In this document: piece by piece, positions 15,899 through 23,810 of the stretch
Layout: the number at the start of each line of letters is the position of its first letter
Position numbering within the stretch: position 1 is the stretch's first letter
Assembly (NCBI RefSeq): GCF_019392245.1
Contig: NZ_JAHXRL010000003.1
Span: 1-64,000, forward strand
Length of the DNA stretch: 64,000 nt
Source: Sulfitobacter sp. CW3
GTDB taxonomy: Bacteria; Pseudomonadota; Alphaproteobacteria; Rhodobacterales; Rhodobacteraceae
Direction of reading: 5' to 3'
Position numbers and translations under genes: made by a program
Notes under the pieces: model-generated
Database searches by the model: none
Told to the model about the DNA's origin: nothing
The model's input: the letters and a program-made list of their open reading frames with translations, nothing else

Positions 15899-17254
15899 AT
15901 GACAAATTTTACGCAACTCCGCCGCTACGGGATTCTGGATGCCAAAGTGCCGCGGTACACCAGTTATCCGCCCGCCAATCACTTCAGCGATGAGGTGGGA
16001 CAGACCGAACAGTCTGACTGGCTGCGCGCGGTGCCCGAGGGTGCCAGCGTATCGCTTTATGTGCATATTCCGTTTTGCAAACGTCTGTGCTGGTTCTGCG
16101 CCTGCCGCACCCAAGGGACGTCAACGCTCCGCCCGGTCGAGGCATATGTAGAAACGCTGCTGCACGAGATTGATCTGGTGCGCGCACGCCTGCCCAAAGA
16201 CGTGTCGTTGTCACGGCTGCATCTTGGTGGCGGGACACCGACGATATTGTCTTCTGATACCATGGCGTTGTTGCTGGATAAGATATTCGACACTTTCGCC
16301 AGAGGTGACGCGTTCGAGTTCTCGGTCGAGATTGACCCAACCGAGGCATCGTTCGCCTTGCTGGATACGTTGATTATCTACGGCATGAACCGCGCCAGCA
16401 TCGGCGTGCAGGATTTCGACCCGCGTGTACAAACAGCAATCGGGCGGATGCAATCCTTTCAGCAAACATCCGAGGTGGTGCATCATCTAAGGACCGGCAA
16501 TCTGGACAGCCTGAACATGGATCTGCTGTACGGTCTGCCCTTTCAAACGGCCCAAAGCCTGAGCCAATCCTTGCAAGATGTCATGTCTTTGCAGCCTGAC
16601 CGCTTGGCGCTTTACGGTTATGCCCATGTTCCGTGGATGTCGAAAAGACAGGTGCTGATCGACGAATCGGCACTGCCGGATCCGGAAATGCGCTATGAGC
16701 TGTCCGAAGTTGCAAGGCGCTTGCTGACGTTGGACGGATTTGAACAGATCGGGTTTGACCATTTTGCACGTCCCGGTGACGGGCTTGCGACCGCCAAAGC
16801 AAGCGGACATCTGCGCCGCAATTTTCAGGGCTATACGGATGACACAGCCGAGGTTCTGATCGGGCTTGGGGCATCGGCGATCTCGAAATTCCCGCAAGGC
16901 TACAGCCAGAACCAATCCGCGACGGCAAAATATGTGGCCGCGATCGAGGGGCAGGCCCTTGCAGGCGCGCGGGGCTTTGCCTTGTCCGACGCAGATCGTT
17001 GGATCGCTTTGGCCATCGAACAGCTGATGTGCGGCTTTCAGGTGAACATCGCGCAGTTGCAGGCCGATTTTCCGGCCCATGCATCGACCATATCAACGGC
17101 CTTTTCGCAGCTTGCAGCGGCATTTCCACTGGGCGTCGCGATTGACGGTCACAACCTGTCGGTAAACTCCGGGTTCGAGCCGTTGGTGCGGATATTGGCG
17201 GGTCAACTGGACGCTTTCCAAGCGCCCCAAACGGCCCATAGCAGCGCCATCTGA
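15899..17254 (+). CDS. hemN: Oxygen-independent coproporphyrinogen III dehydrogenase HemN
   Basis: Radical SAM enzyme of about 451 residues that decarboxylates coproporphyrinogen III to protoporphyrinogen IX without oxygen. The cluster motif is C60-x3-C64-x2-C67 (CKRLCWFC), and VPRYTSYPPANHF near the N terminus is the family's coproporphyrinogen-handling start. GGGTPT and the C-terminal HemN domain are also present. I start at the ATG at 15899 because the upstream open frame is not protein-like; no clear Shine-Dalgarno is visible. An FnrL box precedes it, so it is the low-oxygen counterpart of hemF at 56422. It ends two bases short of the convergent amidase gene. Confidence 0.94.
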   Translation: MTNFTQLRRYGILDAKVPRYTSYPPANHFSDEVGQTEQSDWLRAVPEGASVSLYVHIPFCKRLCWFCACRTQGTSTLRPVEAYVETLLHEIDLVRARLPKDVSLSRLHLGGGTPTILSSDTMALLLDKIFDTFARGDAFEFSVEIDPTEASFALLDTLIIYGMNRASIGVQDFDPRVQTAIGRMQSFQQTSEVVHHLRTGNLDSLNMDLLYGLPFQTAQSLSQSLQDVMSLQPDRLALYGYAHVPWMSKRQVLIDESALPDPEMRYELSEVARRLLTLDGFEQIGFDHFARPGDGLATAKASGHLRRNFQGYTDDTAEVLIGLGASAISKFPQGYSQNQSATAKYVAAIEGQALAGARGFALSDADRWIALAIEQLMCGFQVNIAQLQADFPAHASTISTAFSQLAAAFPLGVAIDGHNLSVNSGFEPLVRILAGQLDAFQAPQTAHSSAI

Positions 17255-17256
17255 CC

Positions 17257-18213
17257 TTAGCCTAGCTGTAGCAGCGATTTGCGCAGCCGCCCGTGTACGC
17301 CTTTTTCCTGGTTCACCGATTGCGTCACCGCAAAATCGACCGCCAGTGAACACAGCTGATAGGCTTGGGTTTCGCTGATATCACTGCGTTCGCAGATCAT
17401 CGCGATCATTTCACGCAGCGCAATTTGCAGCGCCGTATCCAGACTGGCGTGAAACCCCATCGAGATAATCTCGTCCGCCGTCTCTGCCCGTGGCAGGGTG
17501 ATCTGCGCGCCCGCACCTTTAAGCACATCAAAGCGGAATGTACCGGTCAAAGCAGTCTCTAACGCAGTGATGCAGACCTCTCCGTCGCCTTGGCAGCCGT
17601 GACCGTCACCGCAGGAAAACAGCGCGCCTTTTGCGTGAACGGGCAGATATAGCGTGGCCCCCTCGGTGAGCAGTTTCAAATCCATATTGCCGCCATGCAG
17701 CCGTGGCTGGATCGATGTGACCTCGCCCCATTCGGGGGGCGGGGCGACGCCCATCACACCAAAGAACGGGTTCAGTGGCAAAACCGTACCCCAAGGCAGG
17801 CGTGCCGTTTTATGGGCCGTATCAATCGGAATATGGGTGATCGTTTCGGTCGAAACAGGAAATTCACCCGGTAGCGTGCCAGCCGTCGGGCGCACAACAT
17901 TGAACCCCCAGTCTGCGCCAAGCTCGATCTTTTCGATGGTGATTTTCAGCACATCGCCGGGCATGGCCCCCTCGATCGCGACGGGCCCTGTCAGCAAATG
18001 CGCCTGCCCGGGAATATCCGCCGCTAGAATGGTGTGCTGTTCCGGCGCGACTGTCATGCCCGACCCGCGGGGCGGCAAAACGGTGTCGCGACCCGAAAAT
18101 GTTTGGATGGTGGCGCGGTCGCCGTCTGCGATGGTCAAAACCGGGGGATGTTCCGCCCAGAACCGCCCCCAATGGACAGTTTCAGGGGTGGCCAGCAGGG
18201 AATGATCGCGCAT
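17257..18213 (-). CDS. Acetamidase/formamidase family protein
   Basis: A 318-residue FmdA/AmdA-family amidohydrolase, which releases ammonia from formamide or similar short amides. Family features seen are HTILAADIPGQ-like beta segments, the PFFGVMGVAP loop, the LHGGNMDLK motif and GDGHGCQGDGEVC, a metal/active-site region. Length is somewhat short for formamidases (usually nearer 400) but normal for the acetamidase/formamidase group in Rhodobacteraceae. It stands alone, convergent with hemN and 27 bases from the response-regulator gene stop. The true substrate is unknown. Confidence 0.85.
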   Translation of the reverse strand: MRDHSLLATPETVHWGRFWAEHPPVLTIADGDRATIQTFSGRDTVLPPRGSGMTVAPEQHTILAADIPGQAHLLTGPVAIEGAMPGDVLKITIEKIELGADWGFNVVRPTAGTLPGEFPVSTETITHIPIDTAHKTARLPWGTVLPLNPFFGVMGVAPPPEWGEVTSIQPRLHGGNMDLKLLTEGATLYLPVHAKGALFSCGDGHGCQGDGEVCITALETALTGTFRFDVLKGAGAQITLPRAETADEIISMGFHASLDTALQIALREMIAMICERSDISETQAYQLCSLAVDFAVTQSVNQEKGVHGRLRKSLLQLG

Positions 18214-18240
18214 TATATGTGTTCCAAGGGGTAGGCTGAG

Positions 18241-18855
18241 TTAAAACAGGCCCGCTTCGCGTGCAATTAACGCAGCTTGGGTGCGGTTGGCCGCCCCGAC
18301 TTTGCGATAGAGCGTCTTCATATGCAGTTTGACAGTTGGTTCTGTGATGTCCAGATCGCGCGCGATTTCCTTGTTCGATTTCGCCTCGGTCAATCCTTTT
18401 AGAACCTGTAATTCGCGCGGCGACAGTTTTTCGGCCAGCGGATGTTCGGGGCTTTCGTCAAGCGCGGTCATGAAATCGATGGGGGCGTATTGTTCGCCCA
18501 TCGCCATGAACTTGACCGCGTTGATCATCGACTTGGCCGGCAGGGTTTTCGGCACAAAACCGGCGGCCCCGGCCTCAAGCGCGTTTTCAGCAATCTCGCG
18601 GGTGGCTTCACCCGACAGCAGGGCAACACGTTGGCCCCCGTTCATGGCCAATGTCGCCCTTAACCCTTCAAGGCCATTCATGCCGGGCATATTCAAATCC
18701 AACAGAACCAGATCAAAGACCTCTTCTGCGTCGATCAGCTTGTGTGCCTCGCCCAGATTGGCGGCCTGACGCACGATGATGTCGCCCTGCGCCTCAAGGA
18801 ACATAACCAATGTATCGCGAAGCAGGTCATGGTCGTCGGCGATAAGTACGCGCAT
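18241..18855 (-). CDS. Two-component response regulator, NarL/FixJ family
   Basis: A 204-residue regulator. Receiver domain (residues ~1-118) has acidic pocket D7-D8, phosphoacceptor D53 in LLDLNMPGMNG and conserved K near 103 (PKTLPAKS). A LuxR-type helix-turn-helix follows (LSPRELQVLKGLTEAKSNKE). The start at 18855 has AAGGAG nine bases upstream; the open frame extends further but without support. It lies divergent, across a 373-base structured spacer, from the cysteine-free molybdopterin-fold protein and hybrid kinase, and is their likely output. Target genes are unknown. Confidence 0.92.
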   Translation of the reverse strand: MRVLIADDHDLLRDTLVMFLEAQGDIIVRQAANLGEAHKLIDAEEVFDLVLLDLNMPGMNGLEGLRATLAMNGGQRVALLSGEATREIAENALEAGAAGFVPKTLPAKSMINAVKFMAMGEQYAPIDFMTALDESPEHPLAEKLSPRELQVLKGLTEAKSNKEIARDLDITEPTVKLHMKTLYRKVGAANRTQAALIAREAGLF

Positions 18856-19228
18856 TGAGGTCTCCTTGGTTGGTAATACACGTAAACCGAGATTGGGTTT
18901 GATGCACAACGAAAATATGATTTTACGACCCCATTGCCAACGGCACTTTGGGGTAGGTTCACCAAAATACGTATATTAATCATCCACCTAGATCATGGGT
19001 TTTGTCCATCTGCATAGCCCGATCATGCGGGCGACCTGACCAAAAGTGCTGCCCACCAGATGGACGCAATGTAGAACCGAAGGCGCATAGTTTCATTAAA
19101 ACCGGTTCACCGCGGCTTCACCACGTCAGCCTTTAACCTATCCGAAAGGATAGGTCTGTATCCCGATGCTCCGTCGCGTGCTATTCGGTATGGTGCTACC
19201 TACACGGTAGTTGGGGAAGGATTTTGCT
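18856..19228. promoter_or_regulatory. Structured divergent intergenic region
   Basis: This 373-base spacer has no convincing gene but several strong inverted repeats on the side of the kinase operon. GTCCATCTG at 19004-19012 pairs perfectly with CAGATGGAC at 19057-19065 and encloses GCCCG/CGGGC at 19017-19032. ACCTATCC-GAAA-GGATAGGT at 19136-19155 is a perfect eight-base stem with a GAAA tetraloop. CTACC/GGTAG at 19195-19210 lies just before the ribosome binding site. It may hold a structured leader or a small RNA together with two promoters. I match it to no known riboswitch. Confidence 0.45.
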
Positions 19229-19735
19229 ATGCTGTCACAATTTTTCAAGGCCGTGATCTTTTTAACGATTTCAGTCATGCCAGTGTGGGCTGACGATCTT
19301 GGGGCGGCACAGGGCGAAATACTCCTGACTGTTTCGGGTGCCATCGAAACGACAAACGCGGACAGTATGGCACAGTTTGATCTGGAGATGCTTGAAGCGC
19401 TTGACGCCACGGTGATCGATACGTCGACCATCTGGACCGATGGCACCCAATTCTTTCAAGGCGTGTCGTTGAATGTGCTGGTTGACCGCCTGGGCATTCA
19501 CGGCGACACCCTGCGTGCCACGGCAATCAACGATTACGCTGTCGAAATACCGGTCTCGGACGCGGTCGAGGGTGGCCCGATCATCGCTTACAAACTGAAC
19601 GGCGACACCTTGTCTGTGCGCGAAAAAGGCCCGCTTTGGATTGTATACCCGTATGATTCCGATTCAGTGTACCGCAGCGAAGTGATTTACTCGCGCAGCA
19701 TCTGGCAGCTCGACCGGATCGTTGCACTAGACTAA
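19229..19735 (+). CDS. Periplasmic protein with oxidoreductase molybdopterin-binding-like fold
   Basis: A 168-residue secreted protein. Residues 1-20 (MLSQFFKAVIFLTISVMPVW-A) are a signal peptide. The mature part resembles the short sulfite-oxidase-type molybdopterin-binding domain: TVSGAIETTN, FQGVSLNVLVDRLGI, INDYAVEIPV and GPLWIVYPYD. The whole protein contains no cysteine, so the molybdenum-ligating cysteine of true enzymes is absent and catalysis is unlikely. The ATG at 19229 has GGGGAAGGA upstream. It is 12 bases from the hybrid kinase gene, so I infer it is a periplasmic partner that senses a ligand or redox cue for that kinase. Confidence 0.7.
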   Translation: MLSQFFKAVIFLTISVMPVWADDLGAAQGEILLTVSGAIETTNADSMAQFDLEMLEALDATVIDTSTIWTDGTQFFQGVSLNVLVDRLGIHGDTLRATAINDYAVEIPVSDAVEGGPIIAYKLNGDTLSVREKGPLWIVYPYDSDSVYRSEVIYSRSIWQLDRIVALD

Positions 19736-19747
19736 AAGCAAAGGGGC

Positions 19748-22360
19748 GTGCTGCCCTTTTTGGTGCCGCCGATGACAAGAGGCCAGCCTATATCACATTT
19801 GGGGAAGATATCTTTGCGCCTTCGGCTTGTGCTTTCGGTATTGCTGGGCGCGATTGGCATTGCGGCGATTGTATATCTGTCCATCTACGTCGCGCGCGAT
19901 CTAAGGCTGCTGAACTCGGCCAGTTCCGACAATGTGCAATGGACGCTGTCGCAAGCCGAGGTAGAGTTCGTCGAATTTCAGCTGCATCTCGCGACGCTCG
20001 ACGTAAATTCGCCAACTGATATCAAACAGCTTCGGCGTGATTATGATATCTTCTTCAGCCGCATTCGAACGCTGAAACAATCATCGCTCTATGCGGGTCT
20101 GCGCGCGCAAGTTGAATACTCCAGCAGCCTGTCAGCTGTCGAAAGTTTTCTGGATCAAACGGTCGATATGATCGACGCGGATGATGTGGGTCTGATTGCG
20201 GCGTTACCCGCATTGCGCGAGCAGGCCACGGATATACGCATAAGCGTGCGGCGGCTGTCGAACTCGGGTCTGAACTTTTTCGCCCGTGATTCAGATTTGC
20301 GCCGCAAAAGGATCGCAGTCACCTTGAGCCAAATGGCATTCGGCGTCACGGCGTTGCTTGTGGCACTGCTTTTGCTGTCCGTGTTTTTGGGCGTGTTGAA
20401 CCGCCAGAACATTCGCCGCCGGTCCGAAGTGATCGAGGCAAGCAGCCGGATGAAGGTGGTGACCGGAACCGCGCTGGACGCGGTAATCGTGGCAAACGCG
20501 GAAGGCAATATCCTAGATTTCAACACTGCGGCCGAACAGATTTTCGGATATACCGTGCAAGAGGCGCTGGGTCAGGAACTGGGGGCGATGATTGTGCCGG
20601 ACCAGTACCGCCACGCCCACGAAACTGGCATGCAGCGCATGCGGGACAAGGGTGAAAAACGCGTTGTCGGCAAGGGCCGGGTCAAGCTTGAGGCCAAGCG
20701 GAAATCGGGTGATGTGTTCCCGGTCGAGCTGGCCGTGCAATCCGCCACCACCAGCGAGGGCGAGATCTACATCGCCTTCCTTCGCGATATTTCTACGCAG
20801 GTCGAAGCAGAACGCGAATTGGTTATGGCCCGCGACAGGGCCATGGCGGGCGAAAAGGCCAAGACCGATTTTCTAGCCACAATGAGCCATGAAATCCGCA
20901 CGCCCTTGAACGGGCTTTTGGGCAACCTGACCTTGTTGGCCGAAACCAAGCTCAGCACGAAACAGGCGCGCTATATCAAGAATATGGACACCTCAGGCAA
21001 ACTGTTGATGAGCCATATTTCAGACGTTCTGGACATCACGAAATACGATGCAGGCAAGCTGCGTTTGCGCCCTGTTGCGATGGATATCAGCTTGCTGTTG
21101 CAAGATATCGTCGACAATCAAAGCGGGGCAGCCTCGGCAAACGGTACCACCCTTGAGTGGAGCTGGATCACGACACCCGTAAACTGGATCTGCGCGGATC
21201 GTGACCGTATCCAGCATATTTTGATGAACGTGATCGGCAATGCGGTCAAATTCACCCGCGACGGGCGGATCGTTATCCAGGTCGAAATGGAAGAGCATAA
21301 GGGGCAAGCGCCCGCATTGCAGATTACCGTGTCAGACACCGGGATCGGCATGACCGAAGAGCTGCAAGAACAGATATTCGACGACTTTATGACCGGCGAC
21401 AGCTCTTATGATCGCGATGTTGGTGGTACCGGTCTGGGGTTGGGTATCGCACAACGTTTTGTCAAAGCACTGGGTGGCAGTATTGATGTCAGCAGCACCG
21501 TCGGCCAAGGCAGTACCTTTAGCATCTGCTTTCCGATTGAACCGATTAACGCCCCTGATCCGCAAATTGCGCTGCGCAAACCTGCGGCGCAGGCGAAACA
21601 CAGCGCGATCCTGTTGGTCGAGGACAATGAAATCAACCGCGTGGTCGCCCGCGAGATGCTGATAGCTGCGGGTCATTACGTGACCGAGGCGCATAACGGA
21701 TCCGTGGCCGTCGATATCGCCCAAGTTACCCGCTTTGACCTGATCTTGATGGACATCAGCATGCCGGTACTGGATGGGCGCGGGGCGACCCGTGCCATTC
21801 GTGCGGGGAAGGGCGTGAATGCCAAAACGCCGATCGTTGCGCTGACCGCCAACGCAATGGCCGACGAGCAAGAGGCGTTTTTGTCGGATGGTATGAACGA
21901 TATTCTGACCAAACCTTTGGTGCGCAACGATCTGCTGACGGTCATCACGCAATATGCCCAACCCCAAGCCGGTGCGGAAAAACCTGTTGATACTGCGTCC
22001 GCGACTGTGGCGACCCAATACCTTGATGATCTGCGCGATACATTGGGGGTGGACCGGCTGAAAACGTTGCTTGAACGCTATGCCCAAGAGATCGATCAAG
22101 GGATCGTTGCCTTGTCCGATCCTGCGCAGAACACGCTGCCGGAAATCTCGGCGCTGGCGCACCGGTTGGCGGGGTCATCCGCGTCGATGGGGGCGATGGA
22201 AATGCGCGCCGCGTTCTTGGCGATCGAAGCATCAGCCAAAATTGAGGACAAGGCACGCACAGATAGGTGTATTGCCGAATTGCCCGACGTTTGGGCCCGA
22301 ACACGCCCTTTGCTGCAAGCCGAGCGGCGCGTTTCCCCTAGGGACGGCATTGATAACTAA
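19748..22360 (+). CDS. Hybrid sensor histidine kinase (PAS, HisKA, HATPase, REC, Hpt)
   Basis: An 870-residue membrane kinase. Two membrane helices (about residues 22-48 and 197-220) flank a periplasmic domain of ~150 residues. A PAS domain (~235-355) precedes the kinase core with H381 in MSHEIRTPLNG and ATP-binding boxes VIGNAVKFT, DTGIGM and GTGLGLGI. A receiver carries D669 in LILMDISMP, and a C-terminal Hpt domain carries H805 in LAHRLAGSS. This is a full phosphorelay ending in a protein able to pass phosphate to the NarL-type regulator at 18241. Start codon is uncertain: GTG 19748, later GTG/TTG or ATG 19772. Confidence 0.93.
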   Translation: MLPFLVPPMTRGQPISHLGKISLRLRLVLSVLLGAIGIAAIVYLSIYVARDLRLLNSASSDNVQWTLSQAEVEFVEFQLHLATLDVNSPTDIKQLRRDYDIFFSRIRTLKQSSLYAGLRAQVEYSSSLSAVESFLDQTVDMIDADDVGLIAALPALREQATDIRISVRRLSNSGLNFFARDSDLRRKRIAVTLSQMAFGVTALLVALLLLSVFLGVLNRQNIRRRSEVIEASSRMKVVTGTALDAVIVANAEGNILDFNTAAEQIFGYTVQEALGQELGAMIVPDQYRHAHETGMQRMRDKGEKRVVGKGRVKLEAKRKSGDVFPVELAVQSATTSEGEIYIAFLRDISTQVEAERELVMARDRAMAGEKAKTDFLATMSHEIRTPLNGLLGNLTLLAETKLSTKQARYIKNMDTSGKLLMSHISDVLDITKYDAGKLRLRPVAMDISLLLQDIVDNQSGAASANGTTLEWSWITTPVNWICADRDRIQHILMNVIGNAVKFTRDGRIVIQVEMEEHKGQAPALQITVSDTGIGMTEELQEQIFDDFMTGDSSYDRDVGGTGLGLGIAQRFVKALGGSIDVSSTVGQGSTFSICFPIEPINAPDPQIALRKPAAQAKHSAILLVEDNEINRVVAREMLIAAGHYVTEAHNGSVAVDIAQVTRFDLILMDISMPVLDGRGATRAIRAGKGVNAKTPIVALTANAMADEQEAFLSDGMNDILTKPLVRNDLLTVITQYAQPQAGAEKPVDTASATVATQYLDDLRDTLGVDRLKTLLERYAQEIDQGIVALSDPAQNTLPEISALAHRLAGSSASMGAMEMRAAFLAIEASAKIEDKARTDRCIAELPDVWARTRPLLQAERRVSPRDGIDN

Positions 22361-22519
22361 GGCCAAATTCGCATTGCCTATCCTTTGGCGCATGCGGCGC
22401 GGCCTAGCGCAGCCAGGAAACTTTTGGCTGGGGGCATATATCTCAAGGATAGGGTCATAGGCGATTGCGCCTCCGATCTCTCCCGTGGCGTCGCGGACAC
22501 GGTTGTGACCGTGGGTTAC

Positions 22520-22548
22520 GCTGGGTCAGTAATTTGATTGGACCCAGC
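22520..22548 (+). promoter_or_regulatory. Perfect inverted repeat just before the small ORF
   Basis: GCTGGGTC and GACCCAGC form an eight-base perfect inverted repeat separated by 13 A/T-rich bases, ending two bases before the ATG at 22551. It could be a protein operator or an RNA hairpin that limits ribosome access, since no other ribosome binding site is visible there. Confidence 0.45.
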
Positions 22549-22550
22549 CC

Positions 22551-22703
22551 ATGCTAACAGCACCGAACAACACAGCCCTCGGCGCGGCGATGCGATTTGC
22601 ATTCGCCAGATCAGGTGCCGCCGCGCCCGCATTGCGCCCGCTGACGCCATCGTCCGGGATGGTGGTCTATCTAGACGCCGCGCCAGAAAAGCTGCTCCGA
22701 TGA
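22551..22703 (+). CDS. Small 50-codon ORF coupled to glycosyltransferase
   Basis: An ATG-started frame of 50 codons, MLTAPNNTALGAAMRFAFAR at its start and LDAAPEKLLR at its end. Its stop overlaps the glycosyltransferase start (ATGA at 22700-22703), the pattern expected of translational coupling. It has an amphipathic alanine/arginine-rich N-terminal half, no signal peptide and no family I recognise. It follows immediately after a perfect hairpin. It may be a leader peptide that controls the glycosyltransferase or a small partner protein; chance cannot be excluded. Confidence 0.45.
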   Translation: MLTAPNNTALGAAMRFAFARSGAAAPALRPLTPSSGMVVYLDAAPEKLLR

Positions 22704-23701
22704 CGCTTGCCTCGATCATCGTGCCAGCTTTCAATGTTGCCGGCACACTTGAAAAAACCATGCATGCGCTGCTTGCCCAAACCTATGCGCCGTTCGAAAT
22801 TATCATCGTGGATGACGGGTCATCCGATGCAACACCGCAGATTGCGGCGCAGTTTTCTACCGACCCACGGGTTAGCGTGCTGCGTCAGGCCAACCGGGGT
22901 ACGGCCGGCGCGCGCAACGTCGGTATTTCCGTCGCGCAGGGCGAATACATCGGGTTCTGTCAGGCAGGTGATCTGTGGATGCCAAACAAGCTGGCCCGCC
23001 ATGTGACACATCTTCGGGCGTGTCCGAATGTGGGTGTCAGCTTCTCCGGATCGGCATGGATCGATGAGACGGGGGCCGTGACGGGCCGCGGGCAGATGCC
23101 ATGCTGCTTGACCGCAGTCACCCCCGCCCGCATTCTCAAGCGTAACCCGATTGGCAATGGATCGGCGATGGTGATCCGGCGCGCCGCACTTGATGACATT
23201 GCGTACCGGCCCCGCTGCGAGGTTCAGCGCAACTGGTATTTCGACGAAACTTTTCGTCAATGCGCCGACATCGAATGCTGGATGCGCATGGCCTTGACCA
23301 CCAGTTGGGCGTTCGAGGGGCTGCGCGATATGTTGACCAAAACCCGCCAGTCCGAGGGCGGCTTTTGCACCAATCCAGACCGCCAGCTGGCTGCGTGGGA
23401 ACGCATGATTGCAAAGCTGACCCCGCTGGACCCCGCGGTTTTCAAGACGCATTCACCTGCGGCCCGCGCCTATCAGCTGCGCGCGTTGGCGCGCCGGGCG
23501 ATCCGCGATCTTGACGGCGCGCAGGCGGTCAATTTGACCTACGGTGCAATCGCGCAATCGCGCCTGCCTTTGATCGAAGAACCCGGTCAATCGCTCCGCA
23601 CCATATGTGCAGCGGTGGCGCTGTTTTGCGCGGGTCCGGAAACTACTCGTAAGGTGATGCAGCTGAAAGAACTGCTGTGGGGGGCCAAACCGGTTTCGTG
23701 A
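22700..23701 (+). CDS. Family 2 glycosyltransferase
   Basis: A cytoplasmic or membrane-associated GT-A fold enzyme of 333 residues. The N terminus has the GT2 pattern SIIVPAFNVAGTLEKTMHAL and IIIVDDGSSD, then GARNVGIS. The usual metal-binding DxD position reads AGDLW. It transfers a sugar from a nucleotide donor, probably onto a surface glycan, but acceptor and donor are unknown. The start at 22700 is chosen because conserved sequence begins there and it overlaps the upstream small ORF. A CGGGGC/GCCCCG hairpin at 23712-23734 follows, without a T-tract. It is not contiguous with the nucleotide-sugar operon at 27321-32050. Confidence 0.87.
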   Translation: MTLASIIVPAFNVAGTLEKTMHALLAQTYAPFEIIIVDDGSSDATPQIAAQFSTDPRVSVLRQANRGTAGARNVGISVAQGEYIGFCQAGDLWMPNKLARHVTHLRACPNVGVSFSGSAWIDETGAVTGRGQMPCCLTAVTPARILKRNPIGNGSAMVIRRAALDDIAYRPRCEVQRNWYFDETFRQCADIECWMRMALTTSWAFEGLRDMLTKTRQSEGGFCTNPDRQLAAWERMIAKLTPLDPAVFKTHSPAARAYQLRALARRAIRDLDGAQAVNLTYGAIAQSRLPLIEEPGQSLRTICAAVALFCAGPETTRKVMQLKELLWGAKPVS

Positions 23702-23810
23702 AATGGGGGGACGGGGCCGTAAATCCACGCCCCGCGTTCGATCCGCAGACTTGACGCGGCGCGTGGCGGCTGACACGACTTTGACGCAACCCATATCTTA
23801 AGGACTGGCC

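Noticed and set aside
19004..19228. Molybdenum-cofactor or cyclic-di-GMP riboswitch before the molybdopterin-fold gene
   Set aside because: Stems and a GAAA tetraloop exist, but I could not match the conserved core of either class, so only an unnamed structured region is reported.
21332..22162. 276-codon open frame opposite the hybrid kinase receiver and Hpt domains
   Set aside because: Antisense to coding sequence with intact phosphorelay motifs; arginine- and histidine-rich shadow.
23702..23810. Cobalamin riboswitch before cobQ
   Set aside because: Only 109 bases, with a simple CGGGGC hairpin; no B12-box-like sequence seen.
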